From the NCBI RefSeq assembly GCF_018131225.1, contig NZ_JAFCMM010000001.1, positions 248,001-312,000 of the forward strand: DNA of 64,000 nucleotides. Direction: 5' to 3'. Shown here in pieces: positions 1 to 8,310 of this stretch. Every line of letters begins with the position of its first letter. Position 1 is the stretch's first letter. Position numbers and translations under genes: made by a program. The notes beneath the pieces are model-generated. The model was not told the origin of the DNA and did no database searches. It was given only the letters and a program-made list of their open reading frames with translations. The DNA comes from Bradyrhizobium sp. U87765 SZCCT0048 (GTDB lineage Bacteria; Pseudomonadota; Alphaproteobacteria; Rhizobiales; Xanthobacteraceae).

Positions 1-178
1 CAATGCGATCGACTATTCCAGCAAATGGACGGTGCTCGCCAGCGCGGTCTACTTCTGGAGCCGCGTCGCCCATGTCATCGTCTACGCGATCGGCGTGCCG
101 GTGTTTCGCACCCTCGCCTTCGTGGTCGGCTTCATCGCCCAGGCGGTGCTGGCGCTGGCGATCTTCCAGCTCGTCTGA
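1..178 (+). CDS. MAPEG family membrane protein, C-terminal part only
   Basis: The window opens inside this gene. The frame beginning at base 2 gives 58 residues before a TGA at 176-178. The visible part has a hydrophilic piece, then FWSRVAHVIVYAIGVPV, then two hydrophobic stretches ending in IFQLV. This matches the last two membrane helices of the MAPEG family (membrane-associated proteins in eicosanoid and glutathione metabolism). The substrate of the bacterial members is mostly unknown, and nothing here narrows it. A strong intrinsic terminator follows 26 bases after the stop, so this is the last gene of its transcript. Confidence 0.75.
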   Translation, partial: NAIDYSSKWTVLASAVYFWSRVAHVIVYAIGVPVFRTLAFVVGFIAQAVLALAIFQLV

Positions 179-204
179 GCCGAACCTGACGCGAACGATT
201 TCGA

Positions 205-232
205 GGGACGGTGCTCGCACCGTCCCTTTTTT
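205..232 (+). terminator. Rho-independent terminator after the MAPEG gene
   Basis: Perfect stem GGGACGGTG / CACCGTCCC with a CTCG tetraloop, followed directly by six T residues (227-232). It sits 26 bases behind the MAPEG stop and ahead of the converging DedA gene, so it ends the plus-strand transcript. Confidence 0.9.
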
Positions 233-260
233 GCTGTCGTGGATCACACGGACGACGGTG

Positions 261-791
261 TCAGGCGCTGCTCCACAGCCAGGCCACGGCCCGCGAGATA
301 ATGTCGCCGAAGATCAGCAGCGTTGCCGACCAGACGAACGCCGAGGAGAAGTTGGCGAGCTGGAAGCGCATGTAAGGCATCTCGAAGATGCCGGCGACCA
401 GAGGCACCGAGGCCCGCAGCGGCCCGAAAAAACGCCCGATGAAGATGCCAGGAATACCCCAATTGCGCACGAACGCCTCGCCGCGCGGCAGCATGTCGGG
501 GTAGCGTGACAGCGGCCACATCTTCGCGACGCGGTCCTTGAAGGTGAAGCCGAACCAGTACGACAGCCAGTCGCCGCAGGCCGCGCCGAGCGCGCCGGCG
601 ATCCAGACCGGCCAGAAGCTGATGCCGCTGGCGCCGATCATTGCACCGATGCCGACCAATGCGCCCCAGGCGGGAATCAGCAGCGACAGAAACGCCAGCG
701 ATTCGCCGAAGGCCAGGAAGAAGACGATCGGCGCAGCCCAGGCCTGGTGATCGCGCACGAAAGCGAGCACCGACTGCACCATGTCTTCCAT
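261..791 (-). CDS. DedA family inner-membrane protein
   Basis: A 176-residue integral membrane protein of the DedA/SNARE-associated family. These proteins act in the inner membrane and are implicated in lipid (undecaprenyl phosphate or phospholipid) flipping and membrane homeostasis. Visible family marks are the FFLAFGESLAFLSLLIPAW segment near the N-terminus, the acidic site in GDWLSYWFG, and the conserved GRFFGPLRASVPLVAG block around residue 120, which contains the essential arginine. The frame is open further upstream, but the ATG at 791 is chosen because GGGAGG lies 8 bases before it. A second in-frame ATG at 782 has no such site. The gene faces the plus-strand gene at 984 across 192 bases. 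The precise substrate cannot be told from sequence. Confidence 0.85.
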   Translation of the reverse strand: MEDMVQSVLAFVRDHQAWAAPIVFFLAFGESLAFLSLLIPAWGALVGIGAMIGASGISFWPVWIAGALGAACGDWLSYWFGFTFKDRVAKMWPLSRYPDMLPRGEAFVRNWGIPGIFIGRFFGPLRASVPLVAGIFEMPYMRFQLANFSSAFVWSATLLIFGDIISRAVAWLWSSA

Positions 792-983
792 TCCAACGTC
801 CTCCCGTTCGCGACATGCCGTTGAACCAAAACACGCGCCCGATGTCCAAAGCATTGTTCCGACCGTCGCGCGCCGGCACCTCTGGAGCCCGCCGACCTTC
901 CCCGCTTACCGTCTGCACCGCGCCACCGGGATCCGGGCGGACGGCTCTGCACCTTGTTCATTCCCTGAAAGCGAGATCATACG

Positions 984-1343
984 ATGGCCGCCCTGATGCT
1001 TTCGGCTAGTGCTGTTTTGCTCCTTGTCGGCATGGTCGCCGGCATCGTGATGGGCGTCCAGCACGACTTCACGCTCGGGCCGGCCCACGCCCATCTCAAT
1101 CTCGTCGGCGGCGTGCTGACGTTCCTGTGCGGCCTGTACTACCGCGCGGTGCCGCAGGCCACGACGCTGACACTCGCCAGGGCGCAGGCGGCTTTGCACA
1201 TCGTCGGCAGCCTCGTGTTTCCGTTCGGGATCGCCCTCGTGGCCACCCAGGGCATCCAGATCGTCGCGATTGTCGGCTCGCTCATCGTCACGCTGGCCAT
1301 GGCCTTGTTCGTGGTGGTCGTGCTACGCACCGCCCGGGCCTGA
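984..1343 (+). CDS. Small four-helix membrane protein with an HxHxN motif
   Basis: A 119-residue protein made almost entirely of four hydrophobic segments. The second loop carries GPAHAHLNLVGGVLTFLCGL, followed by YYRAVP. The AHAHLN pattern resembles histidine-bearing helices in cytochrome-oxidase subunit I-like and NnrS-like proteins, in which histidines bind haem or metal. That link is an inference from the motif, not a firm family call. The protein is far too short to be an oxidase. It stands alone between the DedA gene and parE, 180 bases before parE. The start ATG has a GAGAT-like site just upstream. Confidence 0.6.
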   Translation: MAALMLSASAVLLLVGMVAGIVMGVQHDFTLGPAHAHLNLVGGVLTFLCGLYYRAVPQATTLTLARAQAALHIVGSLVFPFGIALVATQGIQIVAIVGSLIVTLAMALFVVVVLRTARA

Positions 1344-1523
1344 CGGAGGCACACGCTGCGCGCGGCCCGTTCCACCCCGGGGCGATTGTGATCCAGCGGA
1401 CGGCCGGTTCCACCGGGTTCCCCCAGCCCGCGACCGCCCGGGACGTCACATTGCCGACCCCATCCATGGCATATTGGGCGGGAGTGATTCGCCCCTGCCG
1501 GGCCCCATGCGATCTGAAGACAT

Positions 1524-3575
1524 ATGACTAAGCCATTGAAAACGAACAAGAGCGGCAAATCAGAAGACCTCTTCGGAGGTTCAGCCAAGGCCCGCCCGGC
1601 CGCAAAGGCGGCTCCAAAGCCGGCCAGCGCCGAGGCCGGCTATACCGCGGCCGACATCGAGGTGCTGGAGGGGCTGGAGCCGGTTCGCCGCCGCCCGGGC
1701 ATGTATATCGGCGGCACCGACGAAAAGGCGCTGCACCATCTGTTCGCCGAGGTCATTGACAACTCGATGGACGAGGCCCTGGCCGGCCACGCCACCTTCA
1801 TCGAGGTGACCTTGGGTGCCGACGGCTTCCTTACGGTCACCGACAACGGCCGCGGCATCCCGGTCGACCCCCATCCCAAGTTCCCCAAGAAGTCGGCGCT
1901 GGAGGTCATCCTCTGCACCCTGCATGCCGGCGGCAAGTTCGACTCCAAGGTCTATGAGACCTCGGGTGGTCTGCACGGCGTCGGCGTCTCCGTGGTCAAC
2001 GCCCTGTCGTCGCTGCTGGAGGTCGAGGTCGCCCGCGACCAGAAGCTCTACCGCATGACGTTCGAGCGCGGGCACCCCAAAGGCAAGCTCGAGGAGCTTG
2101 GCAAGGTTCATAACCGGCGCGGCACCCGCGTCCGCTTCAAGCCCGACACCGACATCTTCGGCGCCAAGGCGACCTTCAAGCCGCAGCGCCTGTTCAAGAT
2201 GACACGCTCGAAGGCCTACCTGTTCGGCGGTGTCGAGATCCGATGGAATTGCGATCCGGAGCTGCTCAAGGGCGTCGACGACGTCCCGCCGGAGGCCACC
2301 TTCCACTTTCCGGGCGGCCTCAAGGATTACCTCGCCGCGGCCATTCATGCCGATACGCTGGTGCACCCGGACATCTTCTCCGGCAAGTCCGGCCGCAACG
2401 GCTCGCACGGCGCCTGCGAATGGGCGGTGGCGTGGACCGCCGACGCCGACGGCTTCCTGTCATCGTACTGCAACACCATTCCGACGCCGGACGGCGGCAC
2501 CCATGAATCCGGCCTGCGCAGCGCGCTGCAGCGCGGACTGAAGGACCATGCGGAGCGCGTCGGCCAGGCCAAGCGCGCCGCTTCCATCACGTCCGAGGAC
2601 GTCATGGTCGGCGCCGCCATCATGCTGTCGGTGTTCGTCCGCGAACCCGAATTCCAGGGCCAGACCAAGGACCGCCTCGCCACCGCCGAAGCACAGAAGA
2701 TCGTCGAGCAATCCATCAAGGATCCGTTCGACCACTGGCTGTCGGGCAACCCGGTGCAGGCCAACAAGCTGCTGGAGTTCGTGATCGAGCGCGCCGACGA
2801 GCGCTTGCGCCGCCGCCAGGAGAAGGAAATCTCGCGCAAGACCGCGGTGCGCAAGCTGCGCCTGCCCGGCAAGCTCGCCGACTGCACCAACACCGCGGCC
2901 GAAGGCTCCGAACTGTTCATCGTCGAGGGAGACTCGGCAGGCGGCAGCGCCAAGCAGGCGCGCGACCGAAAGACCCAGGCGATCCTGCCGCTGCGCGGCA
3001 AGATCCTCAACGTCGCCTCCGCCGGCAAGGACAAGCTCGCCGCCAACCAGCAGATCTCCGATCTCATGCAGGCGATTGGCTGCGGCACCGGCGCGCACTA
3101 CCGCGAGGAAGACCTGCGCTACGGCCGCATCATCATCATGACGGACGCGGACGTCGACGGCGCCCATATCGCCTCGCTGCTGATCACCTTCTTCTACCGG
3201 CAGATGCCGCGGCTGATCGACGAAGGCCACCTCTACCTCGCGGTGCCGCCGCTGTATCGGCTGAGCCACAGCGGCAAGGTGTTCTACGCCCGCGACGACG
3301 CCCACCGGAACGAAATCCTGAAGAAGGAATTCAACGCCAACGCCAAGGTGGAGATCGGCCGTTTCAAGGGGCTCGGCGAAATGATGCCGGCGCAGCTCAA
3401 GGAGACCACCATGGATCCTGCCAGGCGCACGCTGCTGCGCGTGGTGCTGCTGCCCGACGATCGCGAGGGCACCGCCGATTCCGTCGAGCGGCTGATGGGG
3501 TCCAAGGCCGACGCCCGTTTCACGTTCATTTCAGAACGCGCGGAATTCGCCAGCGACGAGTTGCTGGATGTGTGA
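1524..3575 (+). CDS. parE: DNA topoisomerase IV subunit B
   Basis: A 683-residue type IIA topoisomerase ATPase subunit. With ParC it decatenates sister chromosomes using ATP. A basic, Ala/Lys-rich N-terminal extension of about 40 residues comes before the GHKL ATPase domain (EGLEPVRRRPGMYIGGTD and EVIDNSMDEA, residues about 50-85). The transducer domain follows, then the TOPRIM domain with EGDSAGGSAKQARD near residue 468 and DADVDGAHI near residue 540, which supply the Mg-binding acidic residues. Wording such as RRRPGMYIGGTDEKALHHL, and the length of about 680 rather than 800, fit ParE rather than GyrB. The ATG lies inside CATATGAC, with no strong ribosome site before it. A hairpin follows the stop. 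Confidence 0.95.
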   Translation: MTKPLKTNKSGKSEDLFGGSAKARPAAKAAPKPASAEAGYTAADIEVLEGLEPVRRRPGMYIGGTDEKALHHLFAEVIDNSMDEALAGHATFIEVTLGADGFLTVTDNGRGIPVDPHPKFPKKSALEVILCTLHAGGKFDSKVYETSGGLHGVGVSVVNALSSLLEVEVARDQKLYRMTFERGHPKGKLEELGKVHNRRGTRVRFKPDTDIFGAKATFKPQRLFKMTRSKAYLFGGVEIRWNCDPELLKGVDDVPPEATFHFPGGLKDYLAAAIHADTLVHPDIFSGKSGRNGSHGACEWAVAWTADADGFLSSYCNTIPTPDGGTHESGLRSALQRGLKDHAERVGQAKRAASITSEDVMVGAAIMLSVFVREPEFQGQTKDRLATAEAQKIVEQSIKDPFDHWLSGNPVQANKLLEFVIERADERLRRRQEKEISRKTAVRKLRLPGKLADCTNTAAEGSELFIVEGDSAGGSAKQARDRKTQAILPLRGKILNVASAGKDKLAANQQISDLMQAIGCGTGAHYREEDLRYGRIIIMTDADVDGAHIASLLITFFYRQMPRLIDEGHLYLAVPPLYRLSHSGKVFYARDDAHRNEILKKEFNANAKVEIGRFKGLGEMMPAQLKETTMDPARRTLLRVVLLPDDREGTADSVERLMGSKADARFTFISERAEFASDELLDV

Positions 3576-3582
3576 TGCCGTC

Positions 3583-3605
3583 GCGCCGTGCCTCCGGCAC
3601 GGCGC
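3583..3605 (+). terminator. Hairpin after parE, probable terminator
   Basis: A 10-bp perfect stem with a 3-base loop (core GCCGTGCC / GGCACGGC) starts 8 bases behind the parE stop. No T-run follows, so it is only a likely terminator or RNA-end stabiliser. Confidence 0.45.
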
Positions 3606-3687
3606 CGATCATCGTAACGGCGATCTGGCCTGATCGCCGGTGACGCGTGACCTGCATTTGCCGCTCCGACCCGCACGGAGATTGCCT

Positions 3688-3876
3688 ATGTCGCGCATGT
3701 TTGTCGTCCTCGGTGTGCTGGCGCTGATCGTCGGCGCGATCTGGATCGGCCAGGGAACGGGTGTGTTTCCCTACCCGGCCACGAGCTTCATGGTCCGGCA
3801 GACACCATGGGCCTTCTATGGTGGCGGGCTGGTGCTCGTCGGTATCGTCCTGCTAGGTTTGGCGCGCCGCCGCTAG
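3688..3876 (+). CDS. Small two-helix membrane protein of unknown role
   Basis: A 62-residue protein: one N-terminal helix (MFVVLGVLALIVGAIWIGQG), a short loop with FPYPATSFMVRQTPWAFYGG, a second helix, and a basic end (ARRR). Small proteins with the same WIGQGTG, SFMV and PWAFYGG wording are widespread in proteobacteria and remain uncharacterised. The frame is open upstream to 3640, but the ATG at 3688 is preferred because CGGAG lies just before it and the upstream part has no family character. It sits alone between parE and the SDR gene. Confidence 0.75.
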   Translation: MSRMFVVLGVLALIVGAIWIGQGTGVFPYPATSFMVRQTPWAFYGGGLVLVGIVLLGLARRR

Positions 3877-3957
3877 CCCTCTCATCGCACCGGTCTCGCG
3901 GACCGACCGCACCTGCGGTCGATGCAGGCGGACGCGCGACTGCAAGGACCTCCCGCC

Positions 3958-4728
3958 ATGGCGCCCTCTCCTTTCGACCTGTCCGGAAAAGTCGCCGTCG
4001 TCACTGGAGGCAATGGTGGCATCGGTCTCGGCATGGCGCGCGGCCTCGCCGCGGCAGGCGCCGCGGTCGCCATCGCCGGCCGCAACGCGGCCAAATCGCA
4101 GGCCGCGGCCGCCGCGCTCGTCAGCGAGGGCGGCCGCGCCATCGCGCTGACCGCCGACGTCACGTCGCGTGCCGACACCGCGCAGATGGTGAAGGATACG
4201 GTGGCCGCCTTCGGACGTCTCGACATTCTCGTCAACAATGCCGGCATCAACATCCGCACGCCGCCGCAGAGCGTACCGGTGGAGGACTGGCAAAAGGTCA
4301 TCGACACCAACCTGACCAGCGCTCTGCTGTGCGCTCAGGCGGTCTATCCGGCGATGCAGTCGGCCGGCGGCGGCAAGATCATCAATATCGGCTCCATGCT
4401 GTCGATCTTCGGCGCCTCGTTCGCGCCGGCCTACGCCGCCAGCAAGGGTGGCATCGTGCAGTTCACCAGATCGCTGGCCTGCGCCTGGGCGCCCGACAAC
4501 ATCCAGGCCAACGCGGTGCTGCCAGGCTGGATCGATACCGAGCTCACCCAGGCCGCGCGCCGGCAGGTGGATGGCCTGCATGGCCGCGTGCTTGCCCGCA
4601 CGCCTGCCGGGCGCTGGGGCGTACCGGGCGATCTCTCCGGCGTCGCCGTTTTTCTCGCGTCGAACGCTTCAGACTTCGTCACCGGCACGGCGATCCCCGT
4701 CGATGGCGGCTATTCGGTGTCCGGATAA
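3958..4728 (+). CDS. Short-chain dehydrogenase/reductase (SDR)
   Basis: A 256-residue classical SDR: a cytosolic NAD(P)-dependent oxidoreductase with a Rossmann fold. The cofactor motif TGGNGGIG is near residue 16, the structural NNAG near residue 90, the catalytic YAASK near residue 160, and the PGWIDTEL segment follows. The end GYSVSG is typical of the glucose/3-oxoacyl-ACP reductase-like branch. The substrate cannot be assigned. An upstream in-frame ATG at 3922 exists, but AAGGA precedes the ATG at 3958 and the family alignment begins there. The gene converges on the caspase-like gene with only 4 bases between the two stop codons and no terminator between them. Confidence 0.88.
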   Translation: MAPSPFDLSGKVAVVTGGNGGIGLGMARGLAAAGAAVAIAGRNAAKSQAAAAALVSEGGRAIALTADVTSRADTAQMVKDTVAAFGRLDILVNNAGINIRTPPQSVPVEDWQKVIDTNLTSALLCAQAVYPAMQSAGGGKIINIGSMLSIFGASFAPAYAASKGGIVQFTRSLACAWAPDNIQANAVLPGWIDTELTQAARRQVDGLHGRVLARTPAGRWGVPGDLSGVAVFLASNASDFVTGTAIPVDGGYSVSG

Positions 4729-4732
4729 ACCG

Positions 4733-6235
4733 TCAGCGCCGGAACGTCTTGATCTCCGAGACGCTGCCGTCGGGGAACGTCAGTTCGACCGACACCGAGC
4801 GGGTTGCGGGCGGCAGCTTCAGATAGGTCTGCGCGTCGCCGGGAATGGCGATGGGGTCCTTGAGGCTGCAGAGCGGCAGCTTGATCACCTTGTCCGGCAC
4901 GCCGCTGTCGATGCCGATCCGCATCTCGCGGATGGCGCAGCGGTAGGACACGAGGTGGGTATAGTAGACCAGCAGGCCGTTGTAGTCGCGGAACGCCAGC
5001 CAGCTCGTCGACGTCATGTCGAGGATCTTGCGCTGGTCGCGCACCAGCGCGGCTTCCGGATTGAAGCTGATCGGAAACGGCCCCTGCATCTCGCCGTTGA
5101 TGTCGACATAGCGGACTTGCAGCGTCGCCGCCGGCGCATCCGGCGACAGCTCGAACGACGGGTTCGGCGAACGCCGCCGTGTCCGTGGATCGAGGGTGTC
5201 GAGAAAACCGGTGTCCCTGAACGTTCCCTCGTCGCCCATGCGCCAGGAGATGGCGAGCGCCGGATCGGCCAGCGAAACCACCACGGTCCAGCCGCCATTG
5301 TGCCGCGAGAAACTGGCGATCGGCGCGTTGGTGCTGTCCGGCGCAAGCAGCCGCGGCGCGGTCGTCACCGGCGGCAGCCCTGCGAGCTGCGGCTGCTGCG
5401 GTACCACGGCGATGGTGCGATCGCCGGCAGCGCTTGAGGCGTTCGCATTGAGCACGACATCGCCGACGATCTGATCGTAGTAGGCCGGGGTCTGCGGATG
5501 ACGTACGGCCGCGGTCATCTCGCGAACGTCCGCCTGGGTACGCTTGGCGATCTGCACGAGGCTGAGCCCTGGCTGGGCCAGCTCGATCACGAAATTGCGG
5601 GTGAACACCGAGTTGGGATTGGTATCGGTCTCCGACAGGCGGTCGAGCGCGGTCTGCTTGGCCCCCGCCGAGAACACCACGAACACGCCTTCCGGCGGCG
5701 TCATCGCGGCAAGCCCGCCGCCGCCGGCCAGCGCGCGGGTGCCGGGCCGTTCGAACGGATTGTTGCGACAGGCGTCGAACACGAAGATGGCCGTCCGCGC
5801 CCCGCGCCGTTGCAGCCGCGAGATAACCCGTTCGGCGGCCATGGCGCCGTCGCGCACCAGTTCGTCCTCGCCGGCATTCGCGGCTGCGACGTCGGTAGGC
5901 AGCAGATAGTTTTCGCCGCCGATCTCGAAGCCGTGTCCGGCAAAAAAGAAGAACGCGGTGTCGCCGGGCTCGACCGCCTGGTCGAACGCCAGCAGCGTCT
6001 CGGTGAAGCCCTTGCGGGTCTGGTTCTCCGCCGCCATCACGGTGAAGCCGAGCCGACGCAGCACATCGCCCATGGCGCGGGCGTCGTTCACGGCCTTCTG
6101 CAGGCGCGGGATGTTGCGATAGTCGTCGTTGCCGATCACCAGCGCGACGCGTTTCTCGGCGGCTGCGGGCGATGCGAACGAAGCGAGCGCGGCGACGGCG
6201 AGTGCCGCCATCCGGAGGGCGAGCCGCGGGATCAT
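4733..6235 (-). CDS. Exported caspase-like (C14) protease
   Basis: A 500-residue protein with a signal peptide (MIPRLALRMA, then a hydrophobic run ending in ASPAAAEKR at about residue 28). The next 250 residues form a caspase p20-type domain: RVALVIGNDDYRNIPRL, the catalytic histidine in FFFFAGHGFE (His101) and the catalytic cysteine in FVFDACRNNPF (Cys156). Caspase-like peptidases of this type (metacaspase/orthocaspase group) usually cleave after basic residues. The C-terminal half (about 290-500) is not a domain I recognise. It looks beta-rich, like an Ig or sugar-binding module, and has two cysteines. The ATG at 6235 begins the signal peptide, so the open frame further upstream is discarded. 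The protein probably acts in the periplasm. Its substrate is unknown. Confidence 0.85.
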   Translation of the reverse strand: MIPRLALRMAALAVAALASFASPAAAEKRVALVIGNDDYRNIPRLQKAVNDARAMGDVLRRLGFTVMAAENQTRKGFTETLLAFDQAVEPGDTAFFFFAGHGFEIGGENYLLPTDVAAANAGEDELVRDGAMAAERVISRLQRRGARTAIFVFDACRNNPFERPGTRALAGGGGLAAMTPPEGVFVVFSAGAKQTALDRLSETDTNPNSVFTRNFVIELAQPGLSLVQIAKRTQADVREMTAAVRHPQTPAYYDQIVGDVVLNANASSAAGDRTIAVVPQQPQLAGLPPVTTAPRLLAPDSTNAPIASFSRHNGGWTVVVSLADPALAISWRMGDEGTFRDTGFLDTLDPRTRRRSPNPSFELSPDAPAATLQVRYVDINGEMQGPFPISFNPEAALVRDQRKILDMTSTSWLAFRDYNGLLVYYTHLVSYRCAIREMRIGIDSGVPDKVIKLPLCSLKDPIAIPGDAQTYLKLPPATRSVSVELTFPDGSVSEIKTFRR

Positions 6236-6595
6236 GGAGGGTTCCTGAGTGTCGGGCCGGCCGGCCCCCGGGAGAGGCCGGGTGGCCGGTTCGGCACTCC
6301 TGCATAGTCGCCCCCCGGCTGTCCACGGTTCAGGCGCAATGACAGCAAAAGCGCGCGAATTGGCGCCATTTGGCCGGGAAATGGTGAGGTTTTTGCGGTT
6401 GTCATGCTGGAACACATTGACTTTGGCCATTTCGCCCCTATGTTCCGCCGTGACGCGGCGCGGAGTCGACACGCGATGTCCCGGTGAGCCGCCTGTCAGC
6501 GTAACTCCCTCCCCGTGCCAAAGAGCGTGCCGTTCCGGGGTTGAACGCGACAGTTATTCCCGAGAATCCGAACGGCGGTTTCGACTCGAGGCTCA
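6236..6595. other. Divergent intergenic region, caspase-like gene and helicase
   Basis: 360 bases without a gene. It must hold the promoters for the caspase-like gene (leftward) and the helicase (rightward). A sigma-70-like site for the helicase is listed separately. GANTC methylation sites are seen at 6463-6467, 6564-6568 and 6583-6587. Nothing else is recognisable. Confidence 0.6.
6417..6444 (+). promoter_or_regulatory. Candidate promoter of the DEAD-box helicase gene
   Basis: TTGACT (6417-6422), a 16-base spacer and TATGTT (6439-6444). It would give a leader of about 145 bases before the helicase ATG. Long leaders are common for cold-responsive helicase genes, but cold control is not shown here. 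Confidence 0.45.
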
Positions 6596-8176
6596 ATGTC
6601 TTTTTCCGATCTTGGATTGTCCGACAAGGTAGTGGCCGCTGTCGCGGCTGCCGGCTACACCCAGCCGACCCCCATTCAGGCCCAGGCCATTCCCCACGTA
6701 CTGGCGCATAAGGACGTGCTGGGGATCGCCCAGACCGGCACCGGCAAGACGGCGGCGTTCGTGCTGCCGATGCTGACCCTGCTGGAAAAGGGTCGCGCCC
6801 GGGCCCGCATGCCCCGCACCCTCATCCTCGAGCCGACGCGGGAACTCGCCGCCCAGGTCAAGGAGAACTTCGACAAGTACGGCGCCGGCCAGAAACTCAA
6901 CGTCGCGCTCCTGATTGGCGGCGTTTCGTTCGAGGACCAGAACAACAAGCTGATGCGGGGCGTCGACGTCCTCATCGCCACCCCGGGCCGCCTCCTCGAC
7001 CACTCCGAGCGCGGCAAATTGCTGCTCACCGGCGTCGAGCTGCTGGTGATCGACGAAGCCGACCGCATGCTCGACATGGGCTTCATCCCGGACATCGAGC
7101 GTATCTGCAAGCTGGTCCCCTTCACCCGGCAGACGCTGTTCTTCACGGCGACCATGCCGACCGAGATCCGTCGGATCACCGAAACTTTTCTGCACAATCC
7201 TGAGCGCGTCGAAGTCTCGCGCCCGGCCTCGACCGCGGTGACTGTGAGCCAGTCGTTCGTCAGCTGCGGCAGCGCCCCGCATGTCAAGCGCGACACCCTG
7301 CGCCGGCTCATCCGCTCCGCCCAGGACCTCAAGAACGCGATCATCTTCTGCAACCGCAAGCGCGACGTCGCCCTGCTTCACCGCTCCTTGCAGCGTCATG
7401 GTTTCGGCGTCGTCGCCCTGCATGGCGATATGGACCAGTCGGCCCGCATGGCGGCACTTGATCAGTTCCGCAAGGGCGAGATGCCGCTACTGGTCGCCTC
7501 CGATGTCGCCGCTCGCGGTCTGGACATTCCCGAGGTCAGCCACGTCTTCAATTTCGACGTTCCCCATCATCCCGACGACTACGTCCATCGCATCGGCCGC
7601 ACCGGCCGCGCCGGTCGCCTTGGCTCCGCGATCTCGATCGTCACGTCGGCCGACAGCAAGTCGCTGGCCGCCATCGAGAAGCTGATCGGGCAGGCCATCC
7701 CGCGTCTCGAAACCGATCTCGGACCAGCAACCGTGGACAGCGCCGACGAGGCGTCCGAAACCAGCGCCCGTCCTTCAGGCGACCGCAAGCCGCGCCGCGA
7801 TGGCCGACGTTCACGCTCGGGCCGTGATGAGGCCAGCGCCCGCAGCGAAGGCGGCCGTGGTGAGCACGGTGGCCGCGAGGAGCGTAGCAGCCGAGAAGAT
7901 CGCGGCAGCCGTGAAGAGCGTGGCGCGCGCGAGGAACGCGGCAACCGCGATGAGCGTGGTGGCCGCGATGAGCGTGGTGGCCGCGAGGAGCGTGGTGGTC
8001 GTGGCGAGCGCTCCAGGCGCAAGGCCCCCGCTGCGTCGAACCAGCCGCCTGCTCCGAATCAGCCGCCCTCGATCGGCCGTACGCCGATGGCTGCGACGCC
8101 ACGCGAGCACTCCGAACCGGGCGATCATTCGCATCTGCCGGCGTTCCTGCTGCGGCCGATACGCGCACGCGTGTAA
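6596..8176 (+). CDS. rhlE: DEAD-box ATP-dependent RNA helicase, RhlE type
   Basis: A 526-residue RNA helicase that unwinds RNA in ribosome assembly or mRNA decay. The Q motif is at GYTQPTPIQ, Walker A AQTGTGKT near residue 45, VIDEADRMLDMGF near residue 150, TATMP (usually SAT) near residue 183, and HRIGRTGRAGR near residue 330. From about residue 385 the protein is disordered and charged. It holds a hexapeptide repeat of the form R-E/D-E-R-G-x at about residues 433-473, then a Pro/Ala-rich piece. Such tails bind RNA or promote condensates in related helicases. The core sequence fits RhlE better than DeaD or SrmB. The degradosome nuclease gene rne is also in this window, but a partnership is only a possibility. 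Confidence 0.92.
   Translation: MSFSDLGLSDKVVAAVAAAGYTQPTPIQAQAIPHVLAHKDVLGIAQTGTGKTAAFVLPMLTLLEKGRARARMPRTLILEPTRELAAQVKENFDKYGAGQKLNVALLIGGVSFEDQNNKLMRGVDVLIATPGRLLDHSERGKLLLTGVELLVIDEADRMLDMGFIPDIERICKLVPFTRQTLFFTATMPTEIRRITETFLHNPERVEVSRPASTAVTVSQSFVSCGSAPHVKRDTLRRLIRSAQDLKNAIIFCNRKRDVALLHRSLQRHGFGVVALHGDMDQSARMAALDQFRKGEMPLLVASDVAARGLDIPEVSHVFNFDVPHHPDDYVHRIGRTGRAGRLGSAISIVTSADSKSLAAIEKLIGQAIPRLETDLGPATVDSADEASETSARPSGDRKPRRDGRRSRSGRDEASARSEGGRGEHGGREERSSREDRGSREERGAREERGNRDERGGRDERGGREERGGRGERSRRKAPAASNQPPAPNQPPSIGRTPMAATPREHSEPGDHSHLPAFLLRPIRARV
7892..8014 (+). repeat. 18-bp tandem repeat coding RExRGx units in the helicase tail
   Basis: Six imperfect 18-base units plus a partial seventh. 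They encode REDRGS, REERGA, REERGN, RDERGG, RDERGG, REERGG and RGERS. Third-base differences show that the repeat is old enough to have drifted but is kept at the protein level. Confidence 0.85.
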
Positions 8177-8310
8177 TGATACCGGGCGGGGAGCGATTGC
8201 TTAACCGCCCGTTCACCCTCGTGCCGTAACCTTGTTGTCATTGTTTTAGCTTTTATGGCTGTTACGGGACGTGGCGATGAGCCGGGTTGCTCATCCGCGG
8301 GGACGCCATC

